Origin: Siphonodentalium dalli
Taxonomy: Eukaryota > Mollusca > Scaphopoda > Gadilida > Siphonodentaliidae
Reading direction: 5' to 3'
NCBI GenBank assembly: GCA_032622095.1
Contig: CP136061.1
Coordinates: 51,845,762-51,909,761 of the forward strand
Length of the DNA stretch: 64,000 bases
Position 1 is the first letter of the stretch. Each line of letters starts with the position of its first letter. The notes beneath the pieces were generated by a model. It had not been told where the DNA came from and did no database searches. It saw nothing but the letters and a program-made list of their open reading frames with translations. The position numbers were made by a program, and so were the translations under genes. Of the stretch, positions 22,301 through 32,137 are shown in pieces.

Positions 22301-22605
22301 AAATAGAGAACACATTTTTAATTATTAAAAAAAAAAAAGCATTTCATCGAAAATGACAGATGTGTTACCTTTGAAACATTGCAGTTTGGTTCGAACCCGG
22401 GAGCCGGCGTTGGCTTCAGGCTGGTTACAATAATGTCACTCATTCAATCGTGGTGTTTTGTTTCATTTATTGCAGCCCAGAGTATGTCGCTGATGCCATG
22501 ATGGATCTTATTCGGGATGAAGAAGCTCATGGTGCGATATTGGAAGTTTCTAAATCATTCGGTAAAATCCGGAGAAATGACGTATATAAAGATGTGGTGG
22601 CTTAG
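10213..22605 (+). CDS. 15-hydroxyprostaglandin dehydrogenase-like short-chain dehydrogenase (spliced, 5' incomplete)
   Basis: NAD-dependent oxidoreductase of the short-chain dehydrogenase family; HPGD-type enzymes oxidise the 15-hydroxyl of prostaglandins and related lipids in the cytosol. Exons 10213-10325, 12337-12424, 16911-16987, 19416-19552 and 22476-22605 all have AG/GT borders, and every junction keeps phase (2/0, 0/1, 1/0, 0/2, 2/stop). The joined protein shows VDVVINNAG, VNINL, VIVNVASAAG (catalytic Ser), PVYAASKGGIVGYTRSL (Tyr-x3-Lys), IRLNVLCP and an HPGD-like C-terminal part. Order and spacing match HPGD from about residue 68 to the end. The first exon(s) with TGxxxGIG are not in the window. 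The usual CPG motif reads CPW, which may impair cofactor binding. The gene spans more than 12.4 kb because its introns are full of repeats. A possible polyadenylation signal (aataaa) lies at about 22971. Confidence 0.85.
10374..10501. repeat. near-perfect 62-bp hairpin in an intron
   Basis: Left arm 10374-10435 and right arm 10441-10501 are reverse complements with one length difference and a few mismatches; the loop is 5 nt. It starts only 48 nt after the splice donor at 10326. It may be a short foldback MITE, but no target duplication was recognised. Confidence 0.9.
10870..10995. repeat. 20-bp tandem repeat (cactaacactggtcgcggtt)
   Basis: Three adjacent copies of a 20-bp unit at about 10933-10990, plus a diverged copy with ggcacgtgtgttacactgac at about 10863-10900. 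The following tttggtgaactgccacttgg recurs in diverged form at about 17770-17800, so both belong to one dispersed family. The rest of the intron, 11000-12336, shows no gene; it has a short caa/aca-rich run at 11697-11725. Confidence 0.8.
12337..12424 (+). CDS. HPGD-like gene, exon with catalytic serine
   Basis: 88 nt; acceptor atcgcgcag, donor gtaaga. It reads IAMIRLTMLAVEHMKKSGGG then VIVNVASAAG. The Ser of VASAAG aligns with the catalytic Ser of HPGD (MSSLAG). It ends in phase 1, which the next exon completes. Confidence 0.85.
12735..15494. repeat. 31-bp satellite array, about 89 copies, intronic
   Basis: Head-to-tail units of exactly 31 bp containing gccgcggtataggatta and ccaatcaatgatc. 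2,760 bp divided by 31 gives about 89 copies. Units differ mostly at the CpG sites of the gatcgccgcgg core (gccgtgg, gccatgg, atcaccgcgg, attgccgcgg) and at one central position (tatcc, taccc, tatac). Local blocks share variants: tatgatta around 13700-13910, and tacaatcaatggtcgccgtgg around 14215-14290 and 14670-14960. There are no spacers and the units are contiguous, so it is not a CRISPR array. It fills about 60% of the intron between exons 12337-12424 and 16911-16987. Confidence 0.97.
15500..15522 (-). repeat. inverted fragment of the 31-bp satellite
   Basis: Just after the array the sequence ggcgatcattgattgat is the reverse complement of the unit core atcaatcaatgatcgcc. The array therefore ends in a small inversion. 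The remainder of the intron to 16910 has no gene. Confidence 0.7.
15865..15961. repeat. dispersed repeat, copy 1 (pair with 23613-23710)
   Basis: About 97 bp beginning tttattacatgaccgaccct and ending aggaaatattgtcaggt. A diverged second copy lies at 23613-23710, with the same order of tttattacatga, acccttattcca, aacg.tcattgta/cgttgcata and aggaaata phrases. Its class is unknown. Confidence 0.65.
16145..16235. repeat. imperfect ATC/CAT microsatellite
   Basis: Interrupted trinucleotide run (atcatc, atcgtc, accatc) in the intron. It gives long low-complexity frames on both strands that are not genes. A shorter run lies at 16858-16890, just before the acceptor of the exon at 16911. Confidence 0.8.
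16665..16840 (+). mobile_element. possible truncated LINE 3' end
   Basis: A run from about 16665 that ends with aataaattgaattgaa resembles the 3' ends of invertebrate non-LTR elements, with a polyadenylation-like signal next to a short A/T repeat. No coding part is attached, so this is a tentative assignment. Confidence 0.3.
16911..16987 (+). CDS. HPGD-like gene, exon with YxxxK active site
   Basis: 77 nt; acceptor gtttgtag, donor gtaagt. Two bases complete the Gly codon, then it reads ISPIMELPVYAASKGGIVGY and TRSLS. YAASK is the catalytic Tyr-x3-Lys, matching YCASK of HPGD. It ends in phase 0. Confidence 0.87.
17267..17435. mobile_element. small diverged member of the double-hairpin foldback family
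   Basis: The left hairpin is around tgcgagtctcccatggggcc tcgcatatata. The right part has the inverse, with tctattctcttag, ctccccatgggaga, ttcgcatatataagccaatgcc. The arms share cgcatatata and ccaatgc with the larger members at 38219, 48232, and 49733, but the loop differs (cccatgggg instead of cgaccataggtcg). The interior is only about 70 bp. Confidence 0.6.
17491..17687. repeat. 49-bp tandem repeat, 4 copies
   Basis: ccatctacattcacaca begins at 17491, 17540, 17589 and 17638, an exact 49-bp period, each followed by atcgcccgtaagaat and attacaaatcaca. Copies differ by only one or two bases. The rest of this intron to 19415 has no gene; around 18600-18770 a segment ending in gtcaataaatatataaa looks like an old retroelement 3' end. 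Confidence 0.9.
19416..19552 (+). CDS. HPGD-like gene, exon A of a tandem exon duplication
   Basis: 137 nt; acceptor tctctttgtag, donor gttagt. It reads IRPDLRSHNIRLNVLCPWFA and on to KLMEYSGMM, leaving AG for the codon completed by the last exon. It aligns with HPGD RLNAICPGFVNT, but the conserved Gly is Trp (tgg) here. Nearly the same sequence, with its intron edge, is repeated 180 bp downstream. Confidence 0.85.
19596..19734 (+). pseudogene. duplicated HPGD-like exon B with stop and length change
   Basis: 139 nt with the same acceptor (tctctttgtag) and donor (gttagt) as exon A and high identity over the whole unit (19384-19563 versus 19564-19743). The Trp codon tgg of exon A is tga here (19647-19649), and a net +2 nt between that point and gtaatccagaaga breaks the frame. 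If spliced in, it would truncate the enzyme at the position just after its active site. Skipping it keeps the frame. Confidence 0.9.
20291..20700. mobile_element. GGG-ended foldback MITE with TAA target duplication (PIF/Harbinger-like), family 1
   Basis: 410 bp flanked by TAA (20288-20290 and 20701-20703). Ends GGGTACGTTCACAC and GTGTGAACGTACCC are inverted, and the arms extend over about 190 bp each (agaaaacgatatggtgccag matches ctggcaccatgtgg; gaagtaaaat matches attttacttc). There is no transposase frame. Three-base TWA targets with GGG ends are typical of PIF/Harbinger elements. It lies in the intron before the last HPGD-like exon. A second copy is at 61629-63508. Confidence 0.8.
21823..21856. 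repeat. perfect 34-bp palindrome
   Basis: The sequence is fully self-complementary about ctcgag (arms aatttaatttatgg / ccataaattaaatt), without a loop. Surrounding intron sequence shows no gene. Confidence 0.9.
22476..22605 (+). CDS. HPGD-like gene, last exon with stop
   Basis: 130 nt; acceptor tttattgcag. The first base completes a Ser codon, then it reads PEYVADAMMDLIRDEEAHGA, ILEVSKSFGKIRR and ends at tag (22603-22605). It aligns with the HPGD C-terminal region (LITLIEDDALNGAIMKI). It gives a natural C-terminus, so the gene is complete at this side. Confidence 0.87.
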
Positions 22606-23612
22606 ATATATACACACAGCCTGGGGTTCTCATGAGTGAAACTGTTCGGCAGCGACTGAAATAATACATCATAATATATTATCTATATTGGATATCATAT
22701 TATGAAGTTATAACGAACTGTTATACTCACCGTTTAACAAACAATGGATCAATGGATGTTGAGTTATTCTGAGACGTGTTTGTTATTATATCACATGTAT
22801 AGATACACATATGGCACATACTCATGTACATTTATCGCATTACAGAACGTTAAGAATGATACCTATTTCATGCCTCATCATCATTTAACTTTTAGATGTC
22901 CTGTTCGAATTGGTATACCAAAACACAACACTCTATAAATTATGTTTCTAGACCAGGACATAATTGGCCAATAAAACTACACTCTGTATGTTTTCTAGAC
23001 CAGAAATAATTAGGTCGGACCTATGACCCTATTTATAAAGAGCGTCTTCTCATTCTACAAAAGCGGTATAAAGAGCGCTCTGAATTATGATATGTTACAC
23101 TTGACGTGTTCGTCATAAGACTGATGGCTTCTATTAATTGACAACTGCCAGCTAATCATGAGTGTATAAACTATAGACTCGGTCGAACAGCTTATTGGTA
23201 ATTACAGATGCACGTACATTGAACTCTGTTTCTGAATTCGCTTGACGTATCGGTATTCCTCTGCTACACAATAGTGGCCCCATTTTGTAATTATATACAT
23301 ATTACCCGTTAATCTGCATTCCCTACCCCTACTTAATTGTGGCGTTGTGTTAAATAAACATTACACATTCAGTTCAATTATTTATTTTAATTTAAAAAAT
23401 ACGACATATACATTTAATAAACAATATAGTTATGTACAAATGTACAAGTCTCCGGTAGTCTGACCCTCAGTATACAATAATCATATATTAATTTTATTAT
23501 ATTATATGTAATACACTTAAAATCGTATTAAATGTACCCGTACTTATATTTTTTTCAGGGTCAATATCCAACATGGGTTCTCTAACTTGTGCATTTAACG
23601 AAGTCATTATAA

Positions 23613-23710
23613 ATGTTTATTACATGATCCTACCCTTATTCCATTCAATAAACCCATTCTGCAAAGTGTGATATGCAACGTTCGTTGCATAACAGGAAAT
23701 AGTTCCAGGT
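23613..23710. repeat. dispersed repeat, copy 2 (pair with 15865-15961)
   Basis: Diverged direct copy of the repeat described at 15865. The area 22606-24430 otherwise has no gene. It includes aataaa sites at about 22971 and a hairpin at 24023-24116. Confidence 0.6.
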
Positions 23711-24022
23711 GAGTTTTGACTTCCCTTTTGTCGTCTGTTTACATTGCGTCTTCTACGTCTCAACATGCTATGGCTTACAATATTTTCCCGACAAACTCTA
23801 ATGAATGTAGAGTATATATAATAGTTATTTCATTAAATATACGCCATTAAATACACAAATAGTCTTTATTTATCTGGGACTATTTCTTTATGCGTTCAAA
23901 TCATCGCATGCCTGATATATCGAAGATGATGTTAGTCTCACGTCCCATCTGTTGATTTAAATATGTTTTGTCGATGTTTTGGATAATTTAATCAATATAA
24001 TCTACAACATGTCCCCAGTTTA

Positions 24023-24116
24023 TAGCGGAATTTACAAAATTCGTCCAGTAAATTAGGTTTGGACCACGTCAAAAGGCTTAGTCCAGACCTAATTTACTGG
24101 ACTAGTAAATTCCGCC
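24023..24116. repeat. hairpin of about 36-bp arms
   Basis: Left arm (agcggaatttac ... gtccagtaaattaggtttgg) and right arm (ccagacctaatttactggac, tagtaaattccgcc) are inverted, with about 16 nt between. The left arm has a few extra bases. Probably a small foldback MITE. Confidence 0.8.
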
Positions 24117-25294
24117 ATGAACTGGTGACTCGTTGCAGATCCTCTTTATCTGATTGGTGATTGTGTGGATATTTGCGATACCTGTGCCATATCACTAATG
24201 GTAATGGCAAGTAGTTTTCTTTTTAATAAATAAAAAGAATAGATGTGAACATATATACGAAATTTCAACCTTCATTAAAATCATATGCACGAACACCATG
24301 TAGAGTGACAACAAACAATCCAATCCAAATGAGCACCTTAATTAATTTTGTTAACGGAACTACCTATCATAATCTTAAATTTCCAGCAGTTGGTTACTCG
24401 GACTAAACTGACACAACTAATACCACACTACACTGTTAGAAAAAAAGACCGTCGCTTTAACGGTCTGATACCGCGCAACATCGCTGCCAACCTTTGACCG
24501 TTAAACATACGGTCAGGCCGTAACATGTTCCACGGTATAAAACCGTTTAAGTAACCGGAAGACCGTAACCAGTAACTGTCAGACCGTTGTATTTTTTACG
24601 GCTCAACACTGTTTAATTAATATCAAGACCGTAACTAATAAAGGTCAAACCAATGGTATTTTTCATGGGTCAACACCAATTTTTTGCTCTTAATTTGCTA
24701 ATTTACCATAGAATTAGCCAGGAACCCATGGTGACAATATGATTCCCGGTAGGCATTACGATTCATATGTTTTTGAATGGTCGAAACAAGTATTATTCGT
24801 AACTGAAAAATACATCTTTGTTCTTATGTTACGATCATAGTTTTGATGAAATGTAAATCCTCAATGCATAAATTGATATACAATACTTATGAAACTTTGC
24901 AGTTTGCAGAGGATCAAGCTTGTTATCTGCCTCGTTTAATTTAGTCCGGAAAAAGGCTGCGCATGCGTAATGTGTTCGCCTTTCACTAACTACTGTATAA
25001 ATATGGCTGTAAATAAAAAACGATACTTGTAATAGCTGATAAGCCAACCCAATGAAACCCATCACTATTCAGTTATGAGTAATACTAATTTCAACCATTC
25101 TAAAACATGAATCGGCATGCCCTTTTAAGCCATAAAAAGAACAAAGCTTCACAGTTGAAACTCATATTTATGTACATGTAAAAGTAAAATATCTTAATGG
25201 TATACTTTTTGGTAGCCTGTAAGGCGTGGAATTGTCCAGTCACTTGTAAACACAATTTTTGTTTTAACAGGTGAATCCGTACATCATGACAATA

Positions 25295-25345
25295 CAGTAC
25301 CAGTCAGAAAAAGTGGTATTTTTAGGCGCACCTTTATTGCGATAT
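25295..25345. mobile_element. Tc1-like terminal fragment
   Basis: Starts CAGTACCAGTCAGAAAAAG after a TA, nearly the same end as the MITE at 25700 in the same orientation. It is either a solo end or the left end of a longer element ending at 25811. Between the two lie short repeats of ttaagcgcaaaatattg. Confidence 0.55.
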
Positions 25346-25699
25346 TATTGAGCGGGCTTAATTTAGAAAAAGGGTGATTATAGCACAATAACATAAATCT
25401 GTCGCGCTTATTATTGCAACATTGAACGCAAAATATTGCGATACTAAGCGCGCTAAATTTCATACAGACCCGATAGTGTTATATTTATATTAGATGAATA
25501 CTGTGCATATAGTGTACATATAGTGTGCATATAGCATTTACAACTATAATTATATACATATCTAAAACATTGTCTCTATTTATACAATAAACAATATAGA
25601 AGAAGAAATAATTTGATTTAAATGTCACGATTTTGAGCGCAAGATGTCGCAATATTAAGCGCAAAATATTGAGATATTAAGCGCAAAATATTGAATATA

Positions 25700-25811
25700 C
25701 AGTACCAGTCAAAAGAAGTGGTATATTAAGTGCGCTATACCAATAAACGCTGACGTCGACTCCTTGTGGATTCCGGCGCGCTTAATATACCACTTCTTTT
25801 GACTGGTACTG
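25700..25811. mobile_element. 112-bp Tc1/mariner-like MITE with TA target
   Basis: Flanked by TA (25698-25699 and 25812-25813). The terminal inverted repeats are about 36 bp, beginning CAGTACCAGTCAAAAGAAGT and nearly perfect. CAGTACCAGTCAAAAG is a common Tc1-type end. The core is about 40 bp and non-coding. Confidence 0.82.
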
Positions 25812-28297
25812 TATATCAATAACAGCTAGTTGGGATTGGAACCTTCAAGACATCATCAGATCCCATAATAACTGTGCGTGATGACGTGGCGACAAAGTGT
25901 TCCTGTAGTCGCACATTTTCCATGAAATGTTAAAGCATGATGCATCAAACTGTATACTGGTATCACGACACTTAGTATCAATATCAGTGAGTCAGCCAAA
26001 GATAGTTTGATAAGAACATCTAACCAATAGTGTACTCCCGGCAAATTGTCGTAATAAATTGACGATAACATGGCGAATGATGACAATGTCTCATATCCAT
26101 ACGTTTCAAAGAAAATTGATGAACACGGGATGAATTTGTCCGTGTAATTGTAAAGTTGGAATTGTAGATATGTGACCATTCCGTCACTGCGCGGCGTCAG
26201 TTCATTGTTCACAGTGTTGTTGTTGACATTGAAGCTCTTGTGAGTTACACTGGTGCGCAACTGGATTGTCAACATTCTAATAGTAATAGCTGCTCGTTGA
26301 GTCGTTGTTATTATTGTCACTATTGGTTGAAATCGAAGCTCGTGTTAATTGTACCTGTATTCTCTTGTGGCTGTAAATGTGCCAGTGTTTTGATACTAAG
26401 TCACAAAACTGGTAATTTCAACATCAGCACTGAGTCGAATGAAGTCAGACCCCGGATCATGCCATGATTGACATGAATCTCTACTCTCGAATTTAGTGGA
26501 AATTGTTAATGATTAAGCCGGTTTTCGCAGAATTGAAACTTGTCCGGTTATCAAAGGAACCGAAATCAGACCGTCTTAACAACTGTCCGCAATCGAAAAG
26601 GTAACAGTTTCCCAAAAAACAGTAGTTTGCGCTCAACGATAAATGGCGAAGAAATGAGCTGGTACTAAAGCGGTAACTTAACACCGGAATGAGAATAACG
26701 TAGCGCACTCATGATAATTCGTACGGGCCCGCATAACACAGAATGAATGCCGGATTAATAATACATATTAAATATCATCAGAGTAAGATTCAGTCATACT
26801 GTATGGAGTCATTGCCGTATATAATATGGTCGCCGATAAATATACTATTGAATTTTGACGGCATGACTTAGAATCACGAAAATATTTAATTTATACAATT
26901 TTCATGGGCACAGAAAATAACGGTACAAAACCGTCAAACTAATGAAACGGTATGGGACCGTCGATTATGAATCCGAATCCATCGAACCGACATTATTTTC
27001 TGTCAGTGTACCCTTACGTTATTCGTGTCAGCGCACCAGCATTGCTCACTCAACACCTTCAACAAAACATCCAACTCAAAGGGACAACTCGGGCACCCCC
27101 ATGCCCCATTTTAAAGCTCGTGAGCTCTACTCCATCAAACTGTGCACGGTCGGACATGATGATTTGCTACACTTGAGATAACCTCAAAACAACAAATCGT
27201 GGGTTGAAGGAGATCACTCGAGCGTTTCGGTCATCCCGGGCGCTTCTCGTTGCATTTTGTGAATACAATGCTCAGTGTACCAAAAAGCCAGAGCTCTGTA
27301 ATGCAAAAGTACGACTAACGGCGGAAGTATAGGGTTACATATCCTTTACAGTATTCTCAATTCTCCAATAATGATAACACTATCATTGACATCAAGCCGC
27401 GCCGGTGTCCACTAGGAGTCGACGTCAGTGTTTATTGGTACACATGCTTACAAATTAAGGTTACATACAGGTTAATTACATCCTACTTTGTCTGCGTTGG
27501 CGGTCAGGAAAAACCAACGAAAAACCTCTTGGGTGAAAAACGAGGAAACCTGCTTTCCGAAACCAACATCTCTAACGCAGCTCGAATGTTCGGAAATTCA
27601 TTCTAATTGAGCAATTGTGCAACACAAACCTGTGCACACACTATATAATATTTAAATATAAATTAACATATATAACATGTTCAAATATATACACTATGAT
27701 CGTGATCGAATGGCACATTATATGCGTTTAATATTTCAAAGTTGCAATTAACTTTTATTAATGATTATTCAACAAAATTCAACGTCAATTTTCTATAATA
27801 TGCATGATTTCATGCGTTATAAGAATATCTGTTTCTCAGATATAGTTTCAACATACGCATCTCCTTACGTTATTGAACCGTCAATCCATAACATTACTCA
27901 AATGTTTGAAACAAATAATTGGAGCTGACCCGACGGACAAGGCGATTTGGCTAGAAATGACAACACATGACAGTTCTATAATAGTGTGACCTCTTTTCAT
28001 TGTCCGTGCACGAAGCGATAATACATGTAGATCGCTCTCATTATCACGAACATCGAATACAATATTTTCGGCTAATGTGCTTTGCACTAAACGCTGAAAA
28101 ATTATCACTATAGACACGTTCCGAGAGTACTTTGTAACACATCTTTGGATAGTTATTTAAATCACTATTAAGTAGATTGACGCATCTTGTGAATACGAGA
28201 AGTATGGATACAGGTAGATATTCCATTATTTAAAGCGATTTCTTCAAATCTTGACTGTGAAATGAAAGTAGAGCCCAAACGGCATCTCTGGAGAACG

Positions 28298-28299
<2 letters not shown>

Positions 28300-28335
<36 letters not shown>

Positions 28336-29090
28336 ATATCTTTAGCCGTATGGGTCTGGTCTAATAGGAAGTTCTTATCAATATATGATAACACCAATTA
28401 AAGACCCATCACATCTTTAATGTCGTACTAGCTTTCGGCTATACAGCCTTCGTCGGGTACATGAATGAACAATCATTTGAAAATACACATTGATATACAG
28501 ACAAACTTGTTTACCGCGTAACTATGACGTTAACGAACGTTACCTGACAAAATTTGGCGCCAAATGAAAAATGGCGGGAAAGCTTACAGGTGAAAGACGC
28601 GCCAAACATAGAAGCTACATGTGTAGCGTTGTGAAGAAAAGTCAATGCTTGAGTATATGGGAACGTGGTTTCATGGCGAGTTGGTCATAATTTACAATTT
28701 CTCCTTGGTCCAACTCTAATTATCTAAAATATGCTTATACATTGTATGGACTGCTTCTAAGCTAGATGAGTTCCCATATACTCAAGCATTGACTTTTCTT
28801 CACAACGCTACACATGTAGCTTCTATGTTTGGCGCGTCTTTCACCTGTAAGCTTTCCCGCCATTTTTCATTTGGCGCCAAATTTTGTCAGGTAACGTTCG
28901 TTAACGTCATAGTTACGCGGTAAACAAGTTTGTCTGTATATCAATGTGTATTTTCAAATGATTGTTCATTCATGTACCCGACGAAGGCTGTATAGCCGAA
29001 AGCTAGTACGACATTAAAGATGTGATGGGTCTTTAATTGGTGTTATCATATATTGATAAGAACTTCCTATATATATATATATATAGATAT
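28300..29090. mobile_element. (TA)n-bounded 300-bp inverted repeat, possibly two head-to-head element ends
   Basis: Arms 28364-28663 and 28771-29070 are each 300 bp and, by eye, exact reverse complements; the spacer is 107 bp. (TA)n runs lie at about 28303-28331 and 29069-29087. Each arm contains gacgaaggctgtatagccga (right arm, plus strand, 28979-28998; left arm, minus strand), a small hairpin flanked by GACGA and GAAA. Such motifs occur at ends of Penelope-like and related retroelements, and Penelope-like copies are often joined in inverse orientation. No reverse transcriptase frame is present. Confidence 0.75.
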
Positions 29091-29294
29091 GAATGATTAT
29101 ATTTTCACCGGTCCCTACATATGGCAACATGATTAGATTGGCGTGTCGTATCCCCAATGTTGGAGCCAAGTGGGAGCCAAATGTAATTTCAATTTAAAAG
29201 ATGAAATTTGGTCTAGTTCAAGAGCGGTGATGTTGGGCATATTCCAAGTCTGGAACTCCCAAGCGAATACCCTTAGCCAGTCCTGGTCTTGATC

Positions 29295-29460
29295 TTGCGA
29301 TGGTGATGATGATGATGGTGATGACGACGATAACAGCGACGACGGCAGCGGCGGCGATGGTGATGATGATTATGATGATGCTATCGGTGATGATGATATC
29401 GATTATGATGATGATGATGATGATGATGATGACGACGATCATCATCATCATCATCATGAA
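29295..29460. repeat. GAT/ATG microsatellite
   Basis: Trinucleotide run (gatgat, gacgac, then atcatc) of about 165 bp. It creates long Met/Ile and Asp/His frames on both strands that should not be taken as genes. Flanking 29090-30250 has no gene. Confidence 0.95.
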
Positions 29461-30257
29461 TTCGTCCCATGTGTTTGTACCACTTATAGTACATACATAG
29501 TCTATCCGAATTCGTTTGACATTTTGTGTACATTTGCAATCCGTGGGTTGTTAACGTTAGATTAGTTGTAATAAGTGAGTTCATTTGTACAAGTTTTCCC
29601 CAGAATGTTGACTATCTTAATTTGAGTTTCACAGTGATAGGGAATATTTTTAGTTTCCCATAAACAAAGGATGATAGTATCCATTATTTTTTTTTAGAAA
29701 CCAGAATTCTATTTCCTGGAAGCAGGATAGATTTTCGAATGACTAAATTTCTGCCCCGTACGTTAGAATCGGGACAATCGAATTTTCGTAAACAGCAAGT
29801 GTGCTCTGTGCAGTTCAGCTATTATATCTCTTCTCATTATATTATTAAGATAACGACGACGAACGCAATGATGATGATGGTACGTTACAATGAACACATA
29901 GGGACCACAAAACGCAACGGCCATATTAATACTTTGTACATATACCTCTGCATGCATTTTCGATGTGTATTTGTCATAAAATTATGATTGAGTGTATTCA
30001 AAGTACGCAATGAGTGTTGCATAAATAATTCCGTTAAGTATAGACTATAGTACATTTCTATGGAGAAAAATATAGTCTAGATTACTAATATTTGTTCACC
30101 ATTGGTCACATAAACTATTATATGATGTGTGTCTTTTGAAATATATGTGAACAGCAGTAGCTTTACTTATTGGAAGATTCACTTTTTGAAAATAAAGCAT
30201 GACGACCAATAATAAAATAAGACATCGTTATAATTTATGACACACATAGTCAGGGTA

Positions 30258-30973
30258 CACTCTTATAATTATTTGTAACCAACTGGATTTTCGTTGGTTC
30301 TTCAGCTTGTCCCATATTTGTAACCAAAGTAGGGAACCATTTGGTTCTTGGTAGCCATAATACCAGTTGGTTCAAGACCAGTTTGAACCAACATAGTACC
30401 TGTGACACGTGCCATTGTCTCTGCTCCATAGTAAAACAGTAAAACAATTGATGATTTAGTTCAACGATTACCGCGCTTCTTTAACATCTCTGTTTTGAAA
30501 GAAGAAAAAACGCTCTTTAAAAACATTTTATTTCTTAGTTTTATTTTTTTATCATCTCTCAATATATCCGTTATTTAGTCAATATAAATATCTTTTTTCA
30601 AAAACGCTCATTAAAAAAACGCTTTTTAAAAACAATATTAGTTTTTTTTTTAGTTTCTGGATATATCCGTTATTTCGTCAATATATTGGTGGGCTCGAAG
30701 GGCGTATACGCGTGAAGAATAATTTAACTATCTATAGATGGTAAATACTGGCAGTCATTAAGTGTCTATATCTCATAATGCTATGCGGATCGATTGCTAG
30801 AACAATGTGTCGCGGTTCGTTGCGCCATATCGCGCCGAATTTTCTATTCTTGACGTCCTGTAAAACCAAATAATTGAGCGCTAGAACCAAATATCTTTCA
30901 CATTGGTTCCAAGTCGGTTACGAATCTGTTCTACAACCAAAACATGTCACGGAGAACGAGTTGGTTTAGAGTG
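30258..30973. mobile_element. CACTC-ended non-autonomous element (CACTA/EnSpm-like)
   Basis: Left end CACTCTTATAATT ... gtaaccaac and right end gttggtttagagtg are inverted, flanked by TA (30256-30257, 30974-30975). It is 716 bp. Near the left end accaactgg/ccagttgg motifs recur in both orientations, forming subterminal repeats. The middle has two rounds of atatccgttattt(a/c)gtcaatata. There is no coding frame. Confidence 0.55.
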
Positions 30974-30975
30974 TA

Positions 30976-32137
30976 GGTCAATAATCATTTCTAAACAGGG
31001 AATGTAATTAAAGTTGGGCCGATCTATGTATATAGGCATGCAGCGACAGGCATGAATATCTCTGTTGTAATGTTTCTGCATTTTTACCGGGACCTGATAT
31101 AAACACTTCGCCGCTATTTAACTGCCCGTATAAAGGTAGATCGAAGTCTGTGTCTTGGCTTTGTTCTCGCCGCATATCTTATAGAATTGACGACAAGCCC
31201 TCCTCGTGTTCAATATTAATTGCTCTCTCTATATATAAGCAAGCTTTGAATCGGTCCTTTCAGGCCTATTATTGGACCACTTCGACATGCGTGGTTCTTA
31301 TACTGTGTTGTATATGCCTACATACCGATAACTACAAACAATGTACCTCGAAATGGGAAGTACATATATCACAGGCTGAATTTAGTGTTTCTCATTCTGA
31401 GATTAACTATAAATCTATGGAGTCACGTATATACCTCAAACACATGCCATTGTATTTGGACTGCCGCTTCTTCCGGATTAATTAGTGGCGACATTCAACA
31501 CCAAAATGGACAGACGTCATACATAGAATTCCTTACAAATTCTTACAGGAACGACCGGAGTTTTAGCATTATGGAATGCGTTGCATGTGAGTTAAAAGCC
31601 ACGTGGTGGTTTAAACCATATTTATGCGTGATTTTACTTTTGAACTTGAATGACAATTATCACAAATAATATAGCCAAGTTTCATGGGCTGAGAAAATGT
31701 CTAGTGGTCGGAAAATTGTCGCCTTATTTGTTTACTTGGACACCATGTGATTAGAAATTTAACAATTATAACCAAAACGTGTACGGAGTAATATTAATAA
31801 TAACGCGGGTATATGTGTATTCTAATCTTATCCAAAAGAAATCAAAATAGACATGTTTCCAATTTTACCAAAGGCTATCAACATTCCCGTTTTAATCATT
31901 CCAGAGTTTTTCAGTGAATGGCCTCATCATAGAAACTCTAGTTTGCATGAAATATTTATTCAATTACATGTGTGATATATTAAAATTATGGTCGTCAAAC
32001 TATTGGGAATGGCATCATTTACTTGCAGTTGAAAATCCTTCACATTGTTTATTGTGCCTGGTCGCAGAATAAATACATCGCTGCAAGCTTATTTTGAGGG
32101 ACGCAGACTGGTAGAGCCTGTTCCGTGCATGGACAAT
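30976..32137. other. no gene recognised
   Basis: About 1.1 kb of A/T-rich sequence. The frames at 31150-31485 and 31385-31669 show no known motif and overlap each other, so I do not call them. No repeat stands out. Confidence 0.5.

Larger units (their letters stand above)
24431..27008. mobile_element. CACTG-ended non-autonomous element (CACTA/EnSpm-like)
   Basis: Left end CACTGTTAGAAAAAAA and right end TTATTTTCTGTCAGTG are inverted (15 of 17 match when read inward), flanked by TA. Many accgt/acggt motifs crowd the first 190 bp and the last 70 bp, like the subterminal transposase-binding repeats of CACTA elements. It is 2,578 bp long with no transposase frame. A Tc1-like MITE is inserted at 25700-25811. 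Class assignment rests on the end sequence only. Confidence 0.6.

Noticed and set aside
22388-22398. ggttcgaaccc, a tRNA T-arm-like (box B) sequence
   Set aside because: No box A, no cloverleaf and no second copy could be found around it on either strand, so neither a tRNA nor a SINE head is supported.
28303-28331. (TA)n as a promoter or regulatory element
   Set aside because: The runs bracket a mobile-element-like inverted repeat and are better explained as insertion target or end microsatellite.
29218-29584. Long Met/Ile/Asp/His frames
   Set aside because: They are translations of a GAT/ATC trinucleotide microsatellite on both strands.
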